64,000 nucleotides of DNA from Leucobacter coleopterorum (GCF_011382985.1 NZ_CP049933.1:1178001-1242000); one strand, 5' to 3'. Shown: positions 11,818 to 21,227, numbered from the stretch's first letter. Notes: generated by a model not told the origin, from the sequence alone. Made by a program: numbers and translations.

Positions 11818-12504
11818 ATGCGCGTGTTAATCGTCGAAGACGAGCCCTTTATGGCCGAGGCAATTCGCGACGGTCTGCGTCTTGAGGCGATTGCGGCCGA
11901 CATTGCGGGTGACGGTGACACCGCTCTTGAACTGCTGAGCATCAATGACTACGACATTGCGGTGTTGGATCGAGACGTTCCGGGCCCCTCTGGTGACGAG
12001 ATTGCGAAGCGGATCGTGGCGTCGGGGAGTGGCATGCCGATCCTTATGTTGACGGCCGCCGACAGAATCGACGACAAGGCCTCTGGCTTTGAACTCGGCG
12101 CCGACGACTACCTGACGAAACCGTTTGAGCTACAAGAACTCGTGCTGCGGTTGCGCGCGCTCGACAGGCGTCGAGCACACAACCGCCCGCCCGTGCGTGA
12201 AATCGTTGGGTTGAAGGTTGATCCGTTTCGCCGTGAGGTGTTTCGAGACGGCCGGTATGTCGCCCTCACCCGAAAGCAGTTTGCCGTTCTTGAAGTGTTG
12301 GTCGCTGCTGATGGCGGCGTAATCAGCGCCGAAGAGTTGCTGGAGCGGGCGTGGGACGAAAATGCCGATCCATTTACAAACGCGGTGAGGATCACGGTTT
12401 CGGGGTTGCGGAAGCGCCTCGGCGAACCCTGGCTTATCGCAACCGTCGCGGGTGTGGGGTACCGCATCGACACCGGGTCGGATACGGACTCAAATGCCGA
12501 CTAG
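11818..12504 (+). CDS. vanR: OmpR-family response regulator, VanR-like
   Basis: Two-component response regulator, 228 aa. Receiver domain residues 1-120: acidic pocket VEDEPF, phosphorylated Asp in IAVLDRDVPG, the Thr/Ser in LMLTAA and Lys in LTKPFEL. C-terminal winged helix residues 130-220 with LTRKQFAVLEVL, SAEELLERAWDENADPFTNAVRI and a VAGVGYRI ending. The LDRDVPG form is characteristic of VanR/CutR-type regulators. Divergent from vanY and overlapping the kinase gene, forming a vanRS-type pair. Confidence 0.92.
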   Translation: MRVLIVEDEPFMAEAIRDGLRLEAIAADIAGDGDTALELLSINDYDIAVLDRDVPGPSGDEIAKRIVASGSGMPILMLTAADRIDDKASGFELGADDYLTKPFELQELVLRLRALDRRRAHNRPPVREIVGLKVDPFRREVFRDGRYVALTRKQFAVLEVLVAADGGVISAEELLERAWDENADPFTNAVRITVSGLRKRLGEPWLIATVAGVGYRIDTGSDTDSNAD

Positions 12505-13594
12505 CGAAACCCGCTCTCTACGAGAGCCCGGCATGAGCGTACGACTGAAGCTCACCCTCAGCTACGCCGGGTTTCTCATGCTTGCTGGGGTGTTGCTGCT
12601 CGCGGTTGTTTGGGTGTTTCTGTTGCGTTATGTGCCACCCGAGGCTGTCTACGCTCAGAGCGGGCACTTCTCTCCTGGGCGTGACGATCTGCTGAAGGAG
12701 TTTGTTCCCCGTGCCGGTTGGGCGCTGTTTGCACTGTTGGTGTGTGGTTTGGGTGGCGGCTGGCTTCTTGCGGGTCGTATGCTTGCTCCACTGAATAGGA
12801 TCACCGCGGCAACACGCCTGGCCGCAGCGGGGTCGCTGTCGCACCGGATCCAGCTCGAGGGGCACGAAGATGAGTTCCGTGAGCTTGCTGATGCCTTTGA
12901 CGCGATGCTCGCGAGGCTCGAATCTCAGGTCGGCGAGCAGCGTCGATTTGCAGCGAATGCCTCGCACGAGTTGCGCACGCCACTCGCCATTTCGCGAACG
13001 ATTCTGGATGTGGCTCGCAAAGATCCCGAACGAGATGTGCGAGCAGATATTGAGCGACTGCACACGGTCAACGCGCGGGCCATCGCGCTGACTGAGGCGT
13101 TGTTGTTGCTCAGCCGGGCAGACCAACGCACCTTTGACCGAGAACAGGTGGGTCTCCCGCTGATGGTCGACGAAGCGGTCGAAACGCTGCTTCCGCTCGC
13201 TGAGAAGCGCGGTGTCGCGCTTCACATTTCTGGGGAGTCGGCGGTGTGCAGCGGATCCCCGGCTCTACTGCTGCAGGTTATTACCAACCTCGTGCACAAC
13301 GCGATCGTGCACAACCTTTCCGAGGGAGGGCATACCTGGATTACCACGGGTGTGCGGGAGTCTTCGGTTTTTGTGGCCGTAGAGAACACCGGAGACGTTA
13401 TGCCGCCCGAGCTGGTGGCTACGCTCACGGAACCGTTTCAGCGCGGTACCAATCGCATTCACCGTAATCAGGCCGGAGTTGGGCTCGGCCTCGCGATTGT
13501 GAACAGCGTTGTGCAGGCACACGATGGCGCATTACACATCACGCCTCGCAATGCGGGCGGGCTTGTCGTTGTTGTGGAATTGCCAGGGACTTGA
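12494..13594 (+). CDS. vanS: sensor histidine kinase, VanS-like
   Basis: Membrane sensor kinase partner of the upstream regulator. Two membrane segments flank a short outside loop (GFLMLAGVLLLAVVWVFLL and WALFALLVCGLGGGWLLAG), then a HAMP domain, the dimerisation box FAANASHELRTPLAISRTIL with the phospho-His, and the ATPase domain with N-box LVHNAIVHN and G-box GVGLGLAIVNSVV. The ATG at 12494 overlaps the vanR stop by 11 bases; an alternative ATG at 12533 follows GAGAGC. The short extracellular loop (about 30 residues) resembles actinobacterial VanS proteins. Confidence 0.9.
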   Translation: MPTSETRSLREPGMSVRLKLTLSYAGFLMLAGVLLLAVVWVFLLRYVPPEAVYAQSGHFSPGRDDLLKEFVPRAGWALFALLVCGLGGGWLLAGRMLAPLNRITAATRLAAAGSLSHRIQLEGHEDEFRELADAFDAMLARLESQVGEQRRFAANASHELRTPLAISRTILDVARKDPERDVRADIERLHTVNARAIALTEALLLLSRADQRTFDREQVGLPLMVDEAVETLLPLAEKRGVALHISGESAVCSGSPALLLQVITNLVHNAIVHNLSEGGHTWITTGVRESSVFVAVENTGDVMPPELVATLTEPFQRGTNRIHRNQAGVGLGLAIVNSVVQAHDGALHITPRNAGGLVVVVELPGT

Positions 13595-13664
13595 ACTCTA
13601 TGAGTGAGCCTAGCTGGCGAGCGAATCACCGCGATCAACCCGCACCGAGTACGGTTGTAGGGAT

Positions 13665-16280
13665 ATGAACAACGGAGAACGCGTGAACCTCGGCCAGCTG
13701 CTTGACGATCAATCATTTGGTGGGGGCAGCGTTAACGCTGACGACGTGTTTGCCGCGTTCGAAGAGTGGGCCTGGGAAGAGAAGGCCCTGCGGCTCTACC
13801 CCGCGCAGGAAGAGGCGATCCTCGGCATCGCGCTCGGCAGCAACGTGATCCTCGCGACGCCCACCGGCACAGGCAAGTCGCTCGTGGCTCTCGGAGCCCA
13901 CTTCATCGCCGTCGCGGCGGGGCAGCGCACTGTCTACACCGCTCCCATCAAGGCTCTCGTCAGCGAAAAGTTCTTCGATCTCGTCGACGTGTTCGGCGCA
14001 GAGCGTGTCGGCATGGTGACGGGGGACACCTCGATCAATCCAGACGCCCCGATCCTGTGCTGCACCGCCGAGATTCTTGCGAATCTCGCGATTCGGGATC
14101 GCGACGCCGGTGGTATTACCCAGGTGGTCATGGACGAGTTTCACTTCTACGCCGAGCCCGACCGAGGTTGGGCGTGGCAGGTGCCACTGCTACTCATGAA
14201 CAACACGCAGTTTTTGCTCATGTCGGCAACGCTGGGTGATGTGACCGACCTCGCTGACGATCTCAGCCGTCGTACGGGCCGCGACACAGCGCTCGTCACG
14301 GGGGTCGAACGCCCAGTGCCACTGCACTTTGAATACCAGGTTGCGCCTGCTCACGAGGTCGTTGAGAAACTTATTGAGGATCGGCAGACCCCCGCCTATC
14401 TTGTCCATTTCAATCAGTCGCACGCGATTGAGCAGGCGCAGGCTCTCGCCAGCATTCGCGTTGTTGACCGCGCGGGCCGCGACGAGATTGCTGAGGCAAT
14501 TGGAGACTTCAAGTTCTCGACCGGGTTTGGCAGTACCCTGTCACGCCTCGTGCGATCCGGCATCGGCGTGCACCACGCGGGTATGCTGCCGCGCTACCGC
14601 CGCCTCGTCGAACAACTTGCCCAGCGAGGGTTGCTGCGGGTCATCTGCGGCACCGACACGCTCGGCGTCGGTATCAACGTGCCGATCCGCACGGTTGTGC
14701 TCACGGCCCTCACTAAGTTCGACGGCGAGAAAATGAGGCGGCTTTCAGCCCGTGAGTTCCACCAGATCGCCGGTCGTGCCGGTCGCGCTGGCTTCGACAC
14801 CGAGGGTGATGTGATTGCTCTCGCGCCCGAACACGAGATCGAAAACGCAAAGGCCGTCGCCAAAGCCGAGGCGAAAGCGGGTGGCGGCAAAAAGGCGAAG
14901 CCGGTCAAGAAGAAGTCGGCACCGCAGGGGTTTGTTGCCTGGTCGGAAGCGACGCTCGACAAGATCGTCGCTTCCCAGCCCGAGGCGCTCGTCAGCCGTA
15001 TGCGGGTCACCCACGCGATGGTGCTCGGCGTGATCGGTCGTGGCGAGCGGCGCGAGGGGGAGGCCCTCGAAACCATGCGCACGCTCGTGTTCGACAGCCA
15101 CGAGCCGCGCGCCACCCAGTTTGCCCACGCCCGCACGGCAATCGAGATCTTCCGCACGCTCCGCAATGGCGGCATCGTGGAGGTGCGCGAGGACGCTAGG
15201 GGCCACCGGCTACTGGGATTGACCGTTGAACTGCAAGCGAACTTCGCGCTCAACCAGCCGCTTTCGCCGTTTGCGCTCGCCGCAATCGAACTGCTTGACC
15301 CCGAATCAGACAGCTATCCGCTCGATGCGATCTCTATTATTGAGGCGACCCTCGAGAATCCGCGCGCGATCCTGCGGGCCCAAGAACACAAGGCGCGTGG
15401 TGAGGCCGTCGCCGCGATGAAGTCCGAGGGGATCGAGTACGACGAGCGCATGGAGCTGCTCGAAGCGGTGACCTACCCCATGCCGCTGAAGGAACTGCTC
15501 GATGAGGCGTTCCACGAGTACCTCAAGGAGGTGCCGTGGGCGCGCGATTACGAACTCAGACCAAAATCGGTAGTGCGCGACATGATCGAGCGTGCGTTCG
15601 GGTTTCGGGATCTCGTGTCGTTTTACCAGCTCAGCCGCGCCGAGGGTGGGGTGCTGCGTTACCTCAGTGACGCATATCGGGCCATCGAGCGCACGGTGCC
15701 CGAGCAGGCGAAGACACCGGAACTTGAAGAGCTCATCGACTGGCTCGGTGAGCTGGTGCGGCAGGTCGACTCGAGCCTCATTGACGAGTGGGAAGAACTG
15801 GCGAACCCCGACCCCGAGGCCCACCGCGCCGCGCACTCGGGCGGTGGGATCGACGTGCCGCCGCCGGCGCGCTCCGTGCTGAGTAACGAGCGTGCATTCA
15901 TGGTGATGCTGCGCAACGCGCTCTTCAGACGAGTGCAGGCAGCTGCGTTCGAGCGCTACGACGTGCTCGCCGAGCTTGAGAGCGCCCACGCAACCGGGCC
16001 CGGTGCCTTTAATGAGGACCGCTGGCGCGACGCGCTCGCCGGATACTTCACCGAGTACGACGAGATCCTTACCGACGCCGATGCGCGCGCGTCTAGGTTT
16101 CTCGAACTCGATCGAGGTGCGGAGGCGCTTGCCGCAGGTACATGGCGCTTCCGTCAGGTACTGCTTGACCCGGAGGGCGATCGCGACTGGGGCATTGAAG
16201 GGATCGTGGATCTCGACGCTTCTGAAGCCGAAGGTGAACCCGTGATTCGGGTGGAGCGTGTCGGCCCATTTCATGAGTAG
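13665..16280 (+). CDS. DEAD/DEAH-box helicase with DUF3516
   Basis: 871-aa superfamily 2 helicase of the Ski2/Mtr4-like actinobacterial group. Motifs in order: LATPTGTGKSLVALG (I), YTAPIKALVSEKF (Ia), VVMDEFHFY (DEFH, II), LMSATLGDV (III), then in the second RecA domain GIGVHHAGMLPRYR and the arginine motif HQIAGRAGRAGFDTEG (VI). The C-terminal half, after a Lys/Ala-rich linker (AKAEAKAGGGKKAKPVKKKS), is DUF3516. Expected role is RNA remodelling or turnover, by family. ATG 13665 is used; GTG 13683 has the better Shine-Dalgarno (GGAGAAC). Downstream deoC follows after 28 bases. Confidence 0.92.
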   Translation: MNNGERVNLGQLLDDQSFGGGSVNADDVFAAFEEWAWEEKALRLYPAQEEAILGIALGSNVILATPTGTGKSLVALGAHFIAVAAGQRTVYTAPIKALVSEKFFDLVDVFGAERVGMVTGDTSINPDAPILCCTAEILANLAIRDRDAGGITQVVMDEFHFYAEPDRGWAWQVPLLLMNNTQFLLMSATLGDVTDLADDLSRRTGRDTALVTGVERPVPLHFEYQVAPAHEVVEKLIEDRQTPAYLVHFNQSHAIEQAQALASIRVVDRAGRDEIAEAIGDFKFSTGFGSTLSRLVRSGIGVHHAGMLPRYRRLVEQLAQRGLLRVICGTDTLGVGINVPIRTVVLTALTKFDGEKMRRLSAREFHQIAGRAGRAGFDTEGDVIALAPEHEIENAKAVAKAEAKAGGGKKAKPVKKKSAPQGFVAWSEATLDKIVASQPEALVSRMRVTHAMVLGVIGRGERREGEALETMRTLVFDSHEPRATQFAHARTAIEIFRTLRNGGIVEVREDARGHRLLGLTVELQANFALNQPLSPFALAAIELLDPESDSYPLDAISIIEATLENPRAILRAQEHKARGEAVAAMKSEGIEYDERMELLEAVTYPMPLKELLDEAFHEYLKEVPWARDYELRPKSVVRDMIERAFGFRDLVSFYQLSRAEGGVLRYLSDAYRAIERTVPEQAKTPELEELIDWLGELVRQVDSSLIDEWEELANPDPEAHRAAHSGGGIDVPPPARSVLSNERAFMVMLRNALFRRVQAAAFERYDVLAELESAHATGPGAFNEDRWRDALAGYFTEYDEILTDADARASRFLELDRGAEALAAGTWRFRQVLLDPEGDRDWGIEGIVDLDASEAEGEPVIRVERVGPFHE

Positions 16281-16308
16281 CAGGCTGTTTTATAAGTAGG
16301 GTGGGTGC

Positions 16309-17019
16309 ATGACTCAGCAGAATCTCACGGCTGAACTCTTCTTGAAGATTGCAGACCACACGTTGCTGGCCCCGGGAACAACTCCTGCCGAGCTTGACGC
16401 TTTTCTGGTCACGGCTGCTGACATTGGTGTTGTACGTGTTTGTGTGAGCCCCGCGCTGCTGCCCGCAGACGCACAGGGCGCAGAGATTGTGACCGTCGTC
16501 GGATTCCCCTCTGGCGCCCATCACACTGAGGTGAAAGTGGCTGAGACGGTGAGGGCTGTGGCCGACGGTGCCCAAGAGATTGACATGGTGGTGAACCGCG
16601 GACTTGTGCGTGCGGGTAGGTGGGCCGACGTCGAAGCCGAAATTCGGGCGGTGCGAGAAGCTTGCCAGGGCCTTGTGTTGAAGGTGATCATCGAGTCCGC
16701 GGCGCTGAGTGACGATGAAATTGTGGGTGCCTGCCGGGCGGCCGAGGCGGCTGGCGCCGACTTCGTAAAAACTTCTACGGGCTTTGACCCTGCCGGTGGA
16801 GCGAGCGTGCATGCCGTGCGTTTGATGGCGGTGACGGTCGGTGACAGGCTCGGGGTGAAGGCATCGGGCGGGATCCGCACCGCCACTGCGGTGCGTGAAC
16901 TGTGGGCGGCGGGCGCCACACGGTTCGGGGTCTCGGGCACCGCGGCGATTCTCGCTGAATGGGATGCGCCAGCGACCCTCAATGAGGCGGGCTCTTCTTT
17001 CGATTCGGGAACGTATTAG
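16309..17019 (+). CDS. deoC: deoxyribose-phosphate aldolase
   Basis: Splits 2-deoxyribose 5-phosphate into glyceraldehyde 3-phosphate and acetaldehyde in deoxynucleoside catabolism. TIM-barrel of 236 aa with all key residues: DHTLLAP near the N-terminus, VGFPSGAH, EIDMVVNRG, the Schiff-base lysine in FVKTSTGF, and the proton-relay lysine in GVKASGGIR followed by GATRFGVSG. It follows the helicase gene closely and ends at a strong bidirectional terminator. Confidence 0.95.
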   Translation: MTQQNLTAELFLKIADHTLLAPGTTPAELDAFLVTAADIGVVRVCVSPALLPADAQGAEIVTVVGFPSGAHHTEVKVAETVRAVADGAQEIDMVVNRGLVRAGRWADVEAEIRAVREACQGLVLKVIIESAALSDDEIVGACRAAEAAGADFVKTSTGFDPAGGASVHAVRLMAVTVGDRLGVKASGGIRTATAVRELWAAGATRFGVSGTAAILAEWDAPATLNEAGSSFDSGTY

Positions 17020-17039
17020 CGACCTCGGGCCGAGCACAA

Positions 17040-17087
17040 AAACTGCCCTGTAGCATCAACTCTGAGATCGATGCTACAGGGCAGTTT
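17040..17087. terminator. bidirectional intrinsic terminator
   Basis: Perfect 18-bp inverted repeat, arms 17040-17057 and 17070-17087 around a 12-base loop, with A/T runs at both outer edges. It lies between the convergent ends of deoC and the SHOCT gene and should stop both transcripts. Confidence 0.9.
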
Positions 17088-17095
17088 GGCTGTAT

Positions 17096-17503
17096 CTAGC
17101 TGGCGGCTGCCTTGCTGAGTGCAGCCTGCTTGAGCGAGTCGAACTCAGCCTGGGTGATGGCGCCCGAGTCGAGAAGCTCCTTGGCGCGAGCAATCTCATC
17201 GGTGGGTGTTGACGAACCGGCTGCGACGGTTCTGATGTAGGCGTCAGCCTGCTCGCGAGCCTGCTGGGATTGGCGTTCCGCCCGTTCACCCATGCCACGA
17301 CCGCGGGCGATGAGGTACACGAGGGCGGTAATAAAGGGCAGGAACACGAGGAATAGTAGCCAGAGTGCCTTGAGCCATCCGTTGAGCTTTCGATCACGGA
17401 AGAGGTCGGCGATGATTGAGAACAGAGCCATCAAGTAGGCAATGAACACGAAGAACGTCAGGAACCACCAGATTACGTCCCAGATAGAAGACCAAAAAGA
17501 CAT
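17096..17503 (-). CDS. small membrane protein with PLD-like N-terminus and SHOCT domain
   Basis: About 135 aa. Two membrane helices near the N-terminus (DVIWWFLTFFVFIAYLMALF and WLLFLVFLPFITALVYLIA) match the phospholipase D nuclease N-terminal (PLDc_N) fold common in actinobacterial envelope proteins. The C-terminus is a SHOCT motif: DEIARAKELLDSGAITQAEF. Start MSFWSS at 17503 is preferred over the longer read from 17524. SHOCT domains are thought to mediate oligomerisation; the specific function is unknown. Confidence 0.85.
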   Translation of the reverse strand: MSFWSSIWDVIWWFLTFFVFIAYLMALFSIIADLFRDRKLNGWLKALWLLFLVFLPFITALVYLIARGRGMGERAERQSQQAREQADAYIRTVAAGSSTPTDEIARAKELLDSGAITQAEFDSLKQAALSKAAAS

Positions 17504-17667
17504 GTCAGTTCCCCTTTTTGCCATAGTTGCGGTGCCCTCGGATGAGCGGTACCGCGTATTGAGTTCACCACCGAGGTCTAGGACGACCTCTCATGGCTCA
17601 GCATACAACTGTGAGAAAAGTTGCCGTGGGGCCTTGATAATGGACGCTTAAAACGGTAAATAAGTCG

Positions 17668-18663
17668 CTACATCGTGACGACGTGTTTTCCCACCGCGTG
17701 ACCGTCTGCCATGTGCGAAAGCGCAGCGGGAAGTTGCGGGAACGGCCATTCACGCTCAATGACAACCCTGAGCTCATTTTCCGCCACACTGTGTGCGAGC
17801 TTCGCACTCAGTTCGGGCTGTGTTGTTGCGGCGAGGGGCTTAATGCGACGCCCGCCGCCACCACCGCCGAGAAACATCGCCCGAAGTATGCGTCCGATTG
17901 GCCCGAGCACGCGCCCGCCGTTTCCCGCAACGAGTACGAGGGTTCCTCCCGGTGCGAGAAGCCGACGAAGGGAACGAAGCGGCGAAACTCCCGCAATATC
18001 AAGAATTGTGTCAAACGACCCCGCGGGCAGTTCGGGTGATTCCGCGGCCGGGTCGACGGCCTTGTAATCAAATGCTTGGGAAGCCCCCAACTCGCGCGCG
18101 AGTGTGAGTGCGCGCGATCCGCACAGCGCCCACACCTCGGCACCCCGTGCGGCGGCGAGCTGGATCGCAAACGTTCCAACACCACCCGCACTGATCACGA
18201 GCACCCGGTTGCCCGCCGTGACCCCGGCCAGTGTCAACGCCTGCTCGGCCGTTCCACCCGCGAGTGCAATGCTCGCCGCGGTCGTTGCGGAAAGCTCTGC
18301 GGGTCGCCGAACCAAGAGGTCGGCGGGCACGGTGGCGTGTGTCGCGAATGCACCACCCGGAATCTCTCCGAACACAGCGTCTCCCGGAGCTAATGAATGC
18401 ACGCTGCTTCCGACGGCAAGAACCGTTCCGCTGACATCACGACCAGGTACCTTCGCGCGCGGGCGGCGCAGGCCAAAGAAGAGGCGCAGGAGGAGCGGTT
18501 CGCCGTGCATCAGGTGCACATCGGCTGCGTTGAGACCGGCCGCTTCGACCTGAATCGTGACCTCTGCGGGACCGGGTTCTGAAATGGGGAGGGTGTCTGT
18601 GCTGAGTGTTTCGGGGCCGCCATATTTCTGCTGGGTCCACGCGGTTCCGGCTGGGTGACTCAT
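17668..18663 (-). CDS. zinc-independent quinone oxidoreductase-like alcohol dehydrogenase
   Basis: Medium-chain dehydrogenase/reductase, 331 aa, likely NADPH-dependent. N-terminal GroES-like domain (EVTIQVEAAGLNAADVHL, PGRDVSGTVLAVG), then the nucleotide site VLVISAGGVGTFAIQLA. Zinc-ligand cysteines and the GHE motif of true alcohol dehydrogenases are absent. The ATG overlaps the stop of the upstream XRE gene (ATGA), so membrane protein, regulator and enzyme form one operon. Substrate unknown. Confidence 0.88.
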   Translation of the reverse strand: MSHPAGTAWTQQKYGGPETLSTDTLPISEPGPAEVTIQVEAAGLNAADVHLMHGEPLLLRLFFGLRRPRAKVPGRDVSGTVLAVGSSVHSLAPGDAVFGEIPGGAFATHATVPADLLVRRPAELSATTAASIALAGGTAEQALTLAGVTAGNRVLVISAGGVGTFAIQLAAARGAEVWALCGSRALTLARELGASQAFDYKAVDPAAESPELPAGSFDTILDIAGVSPLRSLRRLLAPGGTLVLVAGNGGRVLGPIGRILRAMFLGGGGGGRRIKPLAATTQPELSAKLAHSVAENELRVVIEREWPFPQLPAALSHMADGHAVGKHVVTM

Positions 18664-18893
18664 GATGATTCCTCTGAATCGAAGGGGTATTGGAAAACGT
18701 CATCAAGGGGAACCCCGAAGACGCGGGATATTTGGAACGCGAGCTCGAGCGAGGGCGAGTATCTCCCTTTTTCGATGGCGATCAGTGTTTGGCGAGTGAC
18801 GCCGATGCGACGAGCAAGCTCTGCTTGGGTGAGATCTCCGTGGGTGGCACGCAGATCGCGGATGCTGTTTGTGACTTGAGTGGGCCTCACCAT
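18660..18893 (-). CDS. XRE-family transcriptional regulator
   Basis: 77-aa helix-turn-helix protein: LTQAELARRIGVTRQTLIAIEKGRYSPSLELAFQISRVFGV is a textbook Cro/C1-type domain, of the YozG/small-regulator subclass usually found beside a DUF2178-like membrane protein. ATG at 18893 overlaps the upstream gene stop by seven bases; its own stop overlaps the oxidoreductase ATG. Probably controls its own operon. Confidence 0.92.
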   Translation of the reverse strand: MVRPTQVTNSIRDLRATHGDLTQAELARRIGVTRQTLIAIEKGRYSPSLELAFQISRVFGVPLDDVFQYPFDSEESS

Positions 18894-19324
18894 GCTGGCA
18901 GCCCCCTGCGGTACGAGACGACCCTGGTTGTGACGTCGAGCAGGCTGGAGAGTGCGAATCCCAGGTAGAGGGTGTTGCCGATCCAGAACCAATCAATCTG
19001 CAGCATTGAGAGTGCGATGCCGCCGACCCCGCCCAGCACGAGGAACGCTTGACCGACACGACTGCCAAGCCGCTCGATATCACGATCTCGTTGATCGAGT
19101 GTGGGCTTTTCGTGGCTACGCGCACCCGAGAGGATTCCCCAAATGATGCTCAGCAGAATTGAGAGCAGGATCGCCCCCACTATGGTTCCGATCATTGGCC
19201 AGGCCCACTGGATATCGCCAACAGCAGTCGTGCCGAGTTGCGGGACGATGATGGTGAGGTAGGTGACGAGCGCCGCGACGGTCGCAATGAGCTGCGACCA
19301 GGTATTGCGTTCTGCGTAGACCAC
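18887..19324 (-). CDS. membrane protein paired with XRE regulator
   Basis: 145 aa with four hydrophobic segments (LIATVAALVTYLTIIV, WPMIGTIVGAILLSILLSIIWGIL, AFLVLGGVGGIALSML, IGNTLYLGFALSSLLDV) and a conserved-looking EKPTLDQRDRDIERLGSR loop, the hallmark of the membrane partner of small XRE regulators. GTG start at 19324 preceded by GAAAGGAGCG. First gene of a three-gene operon. The function of this pair is not known to me. Confidence 0.8.
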   Translation of the reverse strand: MVYAERNTWSQLIATVAALVTYLTIIVPQLGTTAVGDIQWAWPMIGTIVGAILLSILLSIIWGILSGARSHEKPTLDQRDRDIERLGSRVGQAFLVLGGVGGIALSMLQIDWFWIGNTLYLGFALSSLLDVTTRVVSYRRGLPAW

Positions 19325-19474
19325 GGACCGCTCCTTTCGGTGTTAAGAATATTTGACATTTTGAGAATAGGTCGACGTCGGTTAAATGTCAAGAATTCTT
19401 TACGTAATGTGGTTGGGTTCGAACTCGTTGCCGCGCTTGCGGGTTGCCGGGGCTTAGCCCAATAGACTTTCCTC

Positions 19475-20427
19475 ATGCGACTCGGAGTGATTGACGTGGG
19501 CTCGAATACTGTCCACCTGCTTGTGGTTGACGCGCACCCCGGGGCGAGCCCGATTCCGTTCCACTCGCAGCGCTCAACTGTGCGCCTGATGCGCTATCTC
19601 GACTCGGATGGAGCGATCGTTGAAGAGGGCGTGCGGCTGATCCTCGAAGGGGTAAAAGAATCCGTGCGCACGGCGCGCGAGATTGGCGTTGACGATCTGA
19701 TCTCGACAGCAACCAGTGCGATTCGTGAAGCTTCGAATGGCGAGGAGGTGCTCGCGCGGATCACCCGCGAGACCGGGGTGCAGTTGCAGGTGCTCTCGGG
19801 GGAAGATGAGGCGAGGATCACGATGCTCGCCGTGCGTCGATGGCTCGGTTGGTCAGCGGGGAAGTGCTGCTGTTTGATATCGGCGGCGGCTCGTTTGAGA
19901 TCGCGCAGGGTGCTGACGAGTATCCCGACGTGCAGGTGTCGCTGCCGCTTGGCGCTGGGCGTTCGACCATTAACTTCTTGGTTGAGGATCCGCCGCCGTA
20001 TGAGGCGGTGTCGAAACTGCGCGCGCATGCTCGCGCTGAATTCACCCGCGTGCGTGAGGAGTTCTTTCTTGAGCGTCCGCGCCCGAAGCGAGTTGTCGGC
20101 ACCTCTAAGACGATCCGATCGCTCGCGAGGCTCGTGGGTGGTCCGCCCGATCCGATCACCGGGGATCTTGCGCAGTTGCACTACGTGGGTCTGCGGGAGT
20201 GGGAGCCATCACTGCGCCAGATGCAGGGATCGGTGCGGGAATTTCTGCCTGGAATTACGCCCGAGCGCGGGTATCAGATCTTGGCGGGGGCTATTGTGCT
20301 GCGCACTGCGATGAAGGTATTTGGGGTTGAAACCCTCAATGTGTCACCCTGGGCGCTGCGCGAGGGGATCGTGCTGCGCTATATCGACGCTCTTGACGGT
20401 CGGGGAGCGGAGCCGGTCGAGGGATAG
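19475..20427 (+). CDS. ppx: exopolyphosphatase / pppGpp phosphatase family (one frameshift)
   Basis: Ppx/GppA family, hydrolysing inorganic polyphosphate or pppGpp. N-terminal phosphate-1 loop [31 protein letters not shown]; and [18 protein letters not shown] (phosphate-2 loop with catalytic region). The frame breaks at the G run 19858-19861; one G restores [17 protein letters not shown] and a 317-aa protein, the size of the short actinobacterial Ppx forms. Monocistronic in appearance. Confidence 0.9.
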
Positions 20428-20509
20428 GACCTTCGCTCACAGCCCCGACTTCTCCACAGATTTCCGATTCTTGGCCCTGGTGACCCTCGTAGCGGGCAGT
20501 GTGGGTTAC

Positions 20510-20962
20510 ATGACTCAAACACCCCCGATCCCAAACCGCAAACGAGTTCTCACCACCGACGAAGAGCTGCACCAAACGCTCGAGTTTCTGCTGCAGGGAG
20601 CCAACCAGCGCCAGGTCTGGCTCATCATGCTCGGCGAAGACAAATGTGTTGCTGGGCCTCTTATGCCGATGGCTGACTATCCGATTGACCCCGGAGAACT
20701 CATAGAGGCTGACGACCTCGGGTCGGTGACGTTTTCACGCGCGCTCCTGGTTCGATCCAGCACGATTTGCGGAATGGCGGGTGGGCGCGAGTTGGTCTTT
20801 GTGTGGGAGCGCCCGGGATCCCGTGATCTCACACCCAGCGACATCGCCTGGGCGCGTGCCGTGGAACAGGACGTGGCAGTGGGTGGTGCCCCTTTGGTCC
20901 GGGCCCAGTTTGTGTTGCACGATAGGGGGCTTCGGCAGCTCAGGCCCGACGATCTAGTGTAG
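20510..20962 (+). CDS. hypothetical protein, 150 aa
   Basis: Starts MTQTPPIPNRKRVLTTDEEL at the ATG 20510; a longer frame begins inside ppx but its extra residues look unnatural. Cytosolic, no membrane segment. Segment VWLIMLGEDKCVAGPLMPMADYP and the conserved-looking RELVFVWERPGSRDLTPSDIAWARAV suggest a globular actinobacterial protein, possibly related to JAB/DUF4192-type cell-division-associated proteins, but I do not recognise it securely. Confidence 0.7.
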   Translation: MTQTPPIPNRKRVLTTDEELHQTLEFLLQGANQRQVWLIMLGEDKCVAGPLMPMADYPIDPGELIEADDLGSVTFSRALLVRSSTICGMAGGRELVFVWERPGSRDLTPSDIAWARAVEQDVAVGGAPLVRAQFVLHDRGLRQLRPDDLV

Positions 20963-21069
20963 TTGAGCAGATCCGGCGCGCGCGGCCCACCCTGATTTGA
21001 TGTTCGGGGCTTGGGTCTGTAAGCTTGACTCTCGGTGCCAAGCTCCCTGGAGTCTTGGATTTCCGCCAT

Positions 21070-21141
21070 TGGGATATGGTGTAATTGGCAACACTACGGT
21101 TTCTGGTACCGTCATTCTAGGTTCGAGTCCTGGTATCCCAG
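21070..21141 (+). tRNA. tRNA-Gln (anticodon CUG)
   Basis: 72-base cloverleaf: acceptor TGGGATA pairs with TATCCCA; D-arm region GGTGTAATTGGCAACAC; anticodon stem ACGGT/ACCGT enclosing loop TTCTGGT with CTG; T-arm CTAGGTTCGAGTCCTGG. The discriminator is G and no CCA is encoded. Reads CAG codons. Confidence 0.97.
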
Positions 21142-21148
21142 CAAAGTA

Positions 21149-21186
21149 AGACCCTCGCGTTTCTCATTGAAACCGAGGGTCTTTTT
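21149..21186 (+). terminator. terminator after tRNA-Gln
   Basis: Inverted repeat AGACCCTCG (21149-21157) with CGAGGGTCT (21174-21182) followed by TTTT. Placed eight bases after the tRNA. Confidence 0.9.
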
Positions 21187-21208
21187 GTGTTTGTGGTCCG
21201 TGCGTATT

Positions 21209-21227
21209 GTTCCCAGTTTTGTGGAAC
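21209..21227. promoter_or_regulatory. candidate TetR operator upstream of the exporter
   Basis: Interrupted palindrome GTTCC-N9-GGAAC in the 100-base gap before the exporter start. The downstream tetR gene makes an operator here plausible, but it is a single short palindrome and no second copy was found. Confidence 0.3.
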
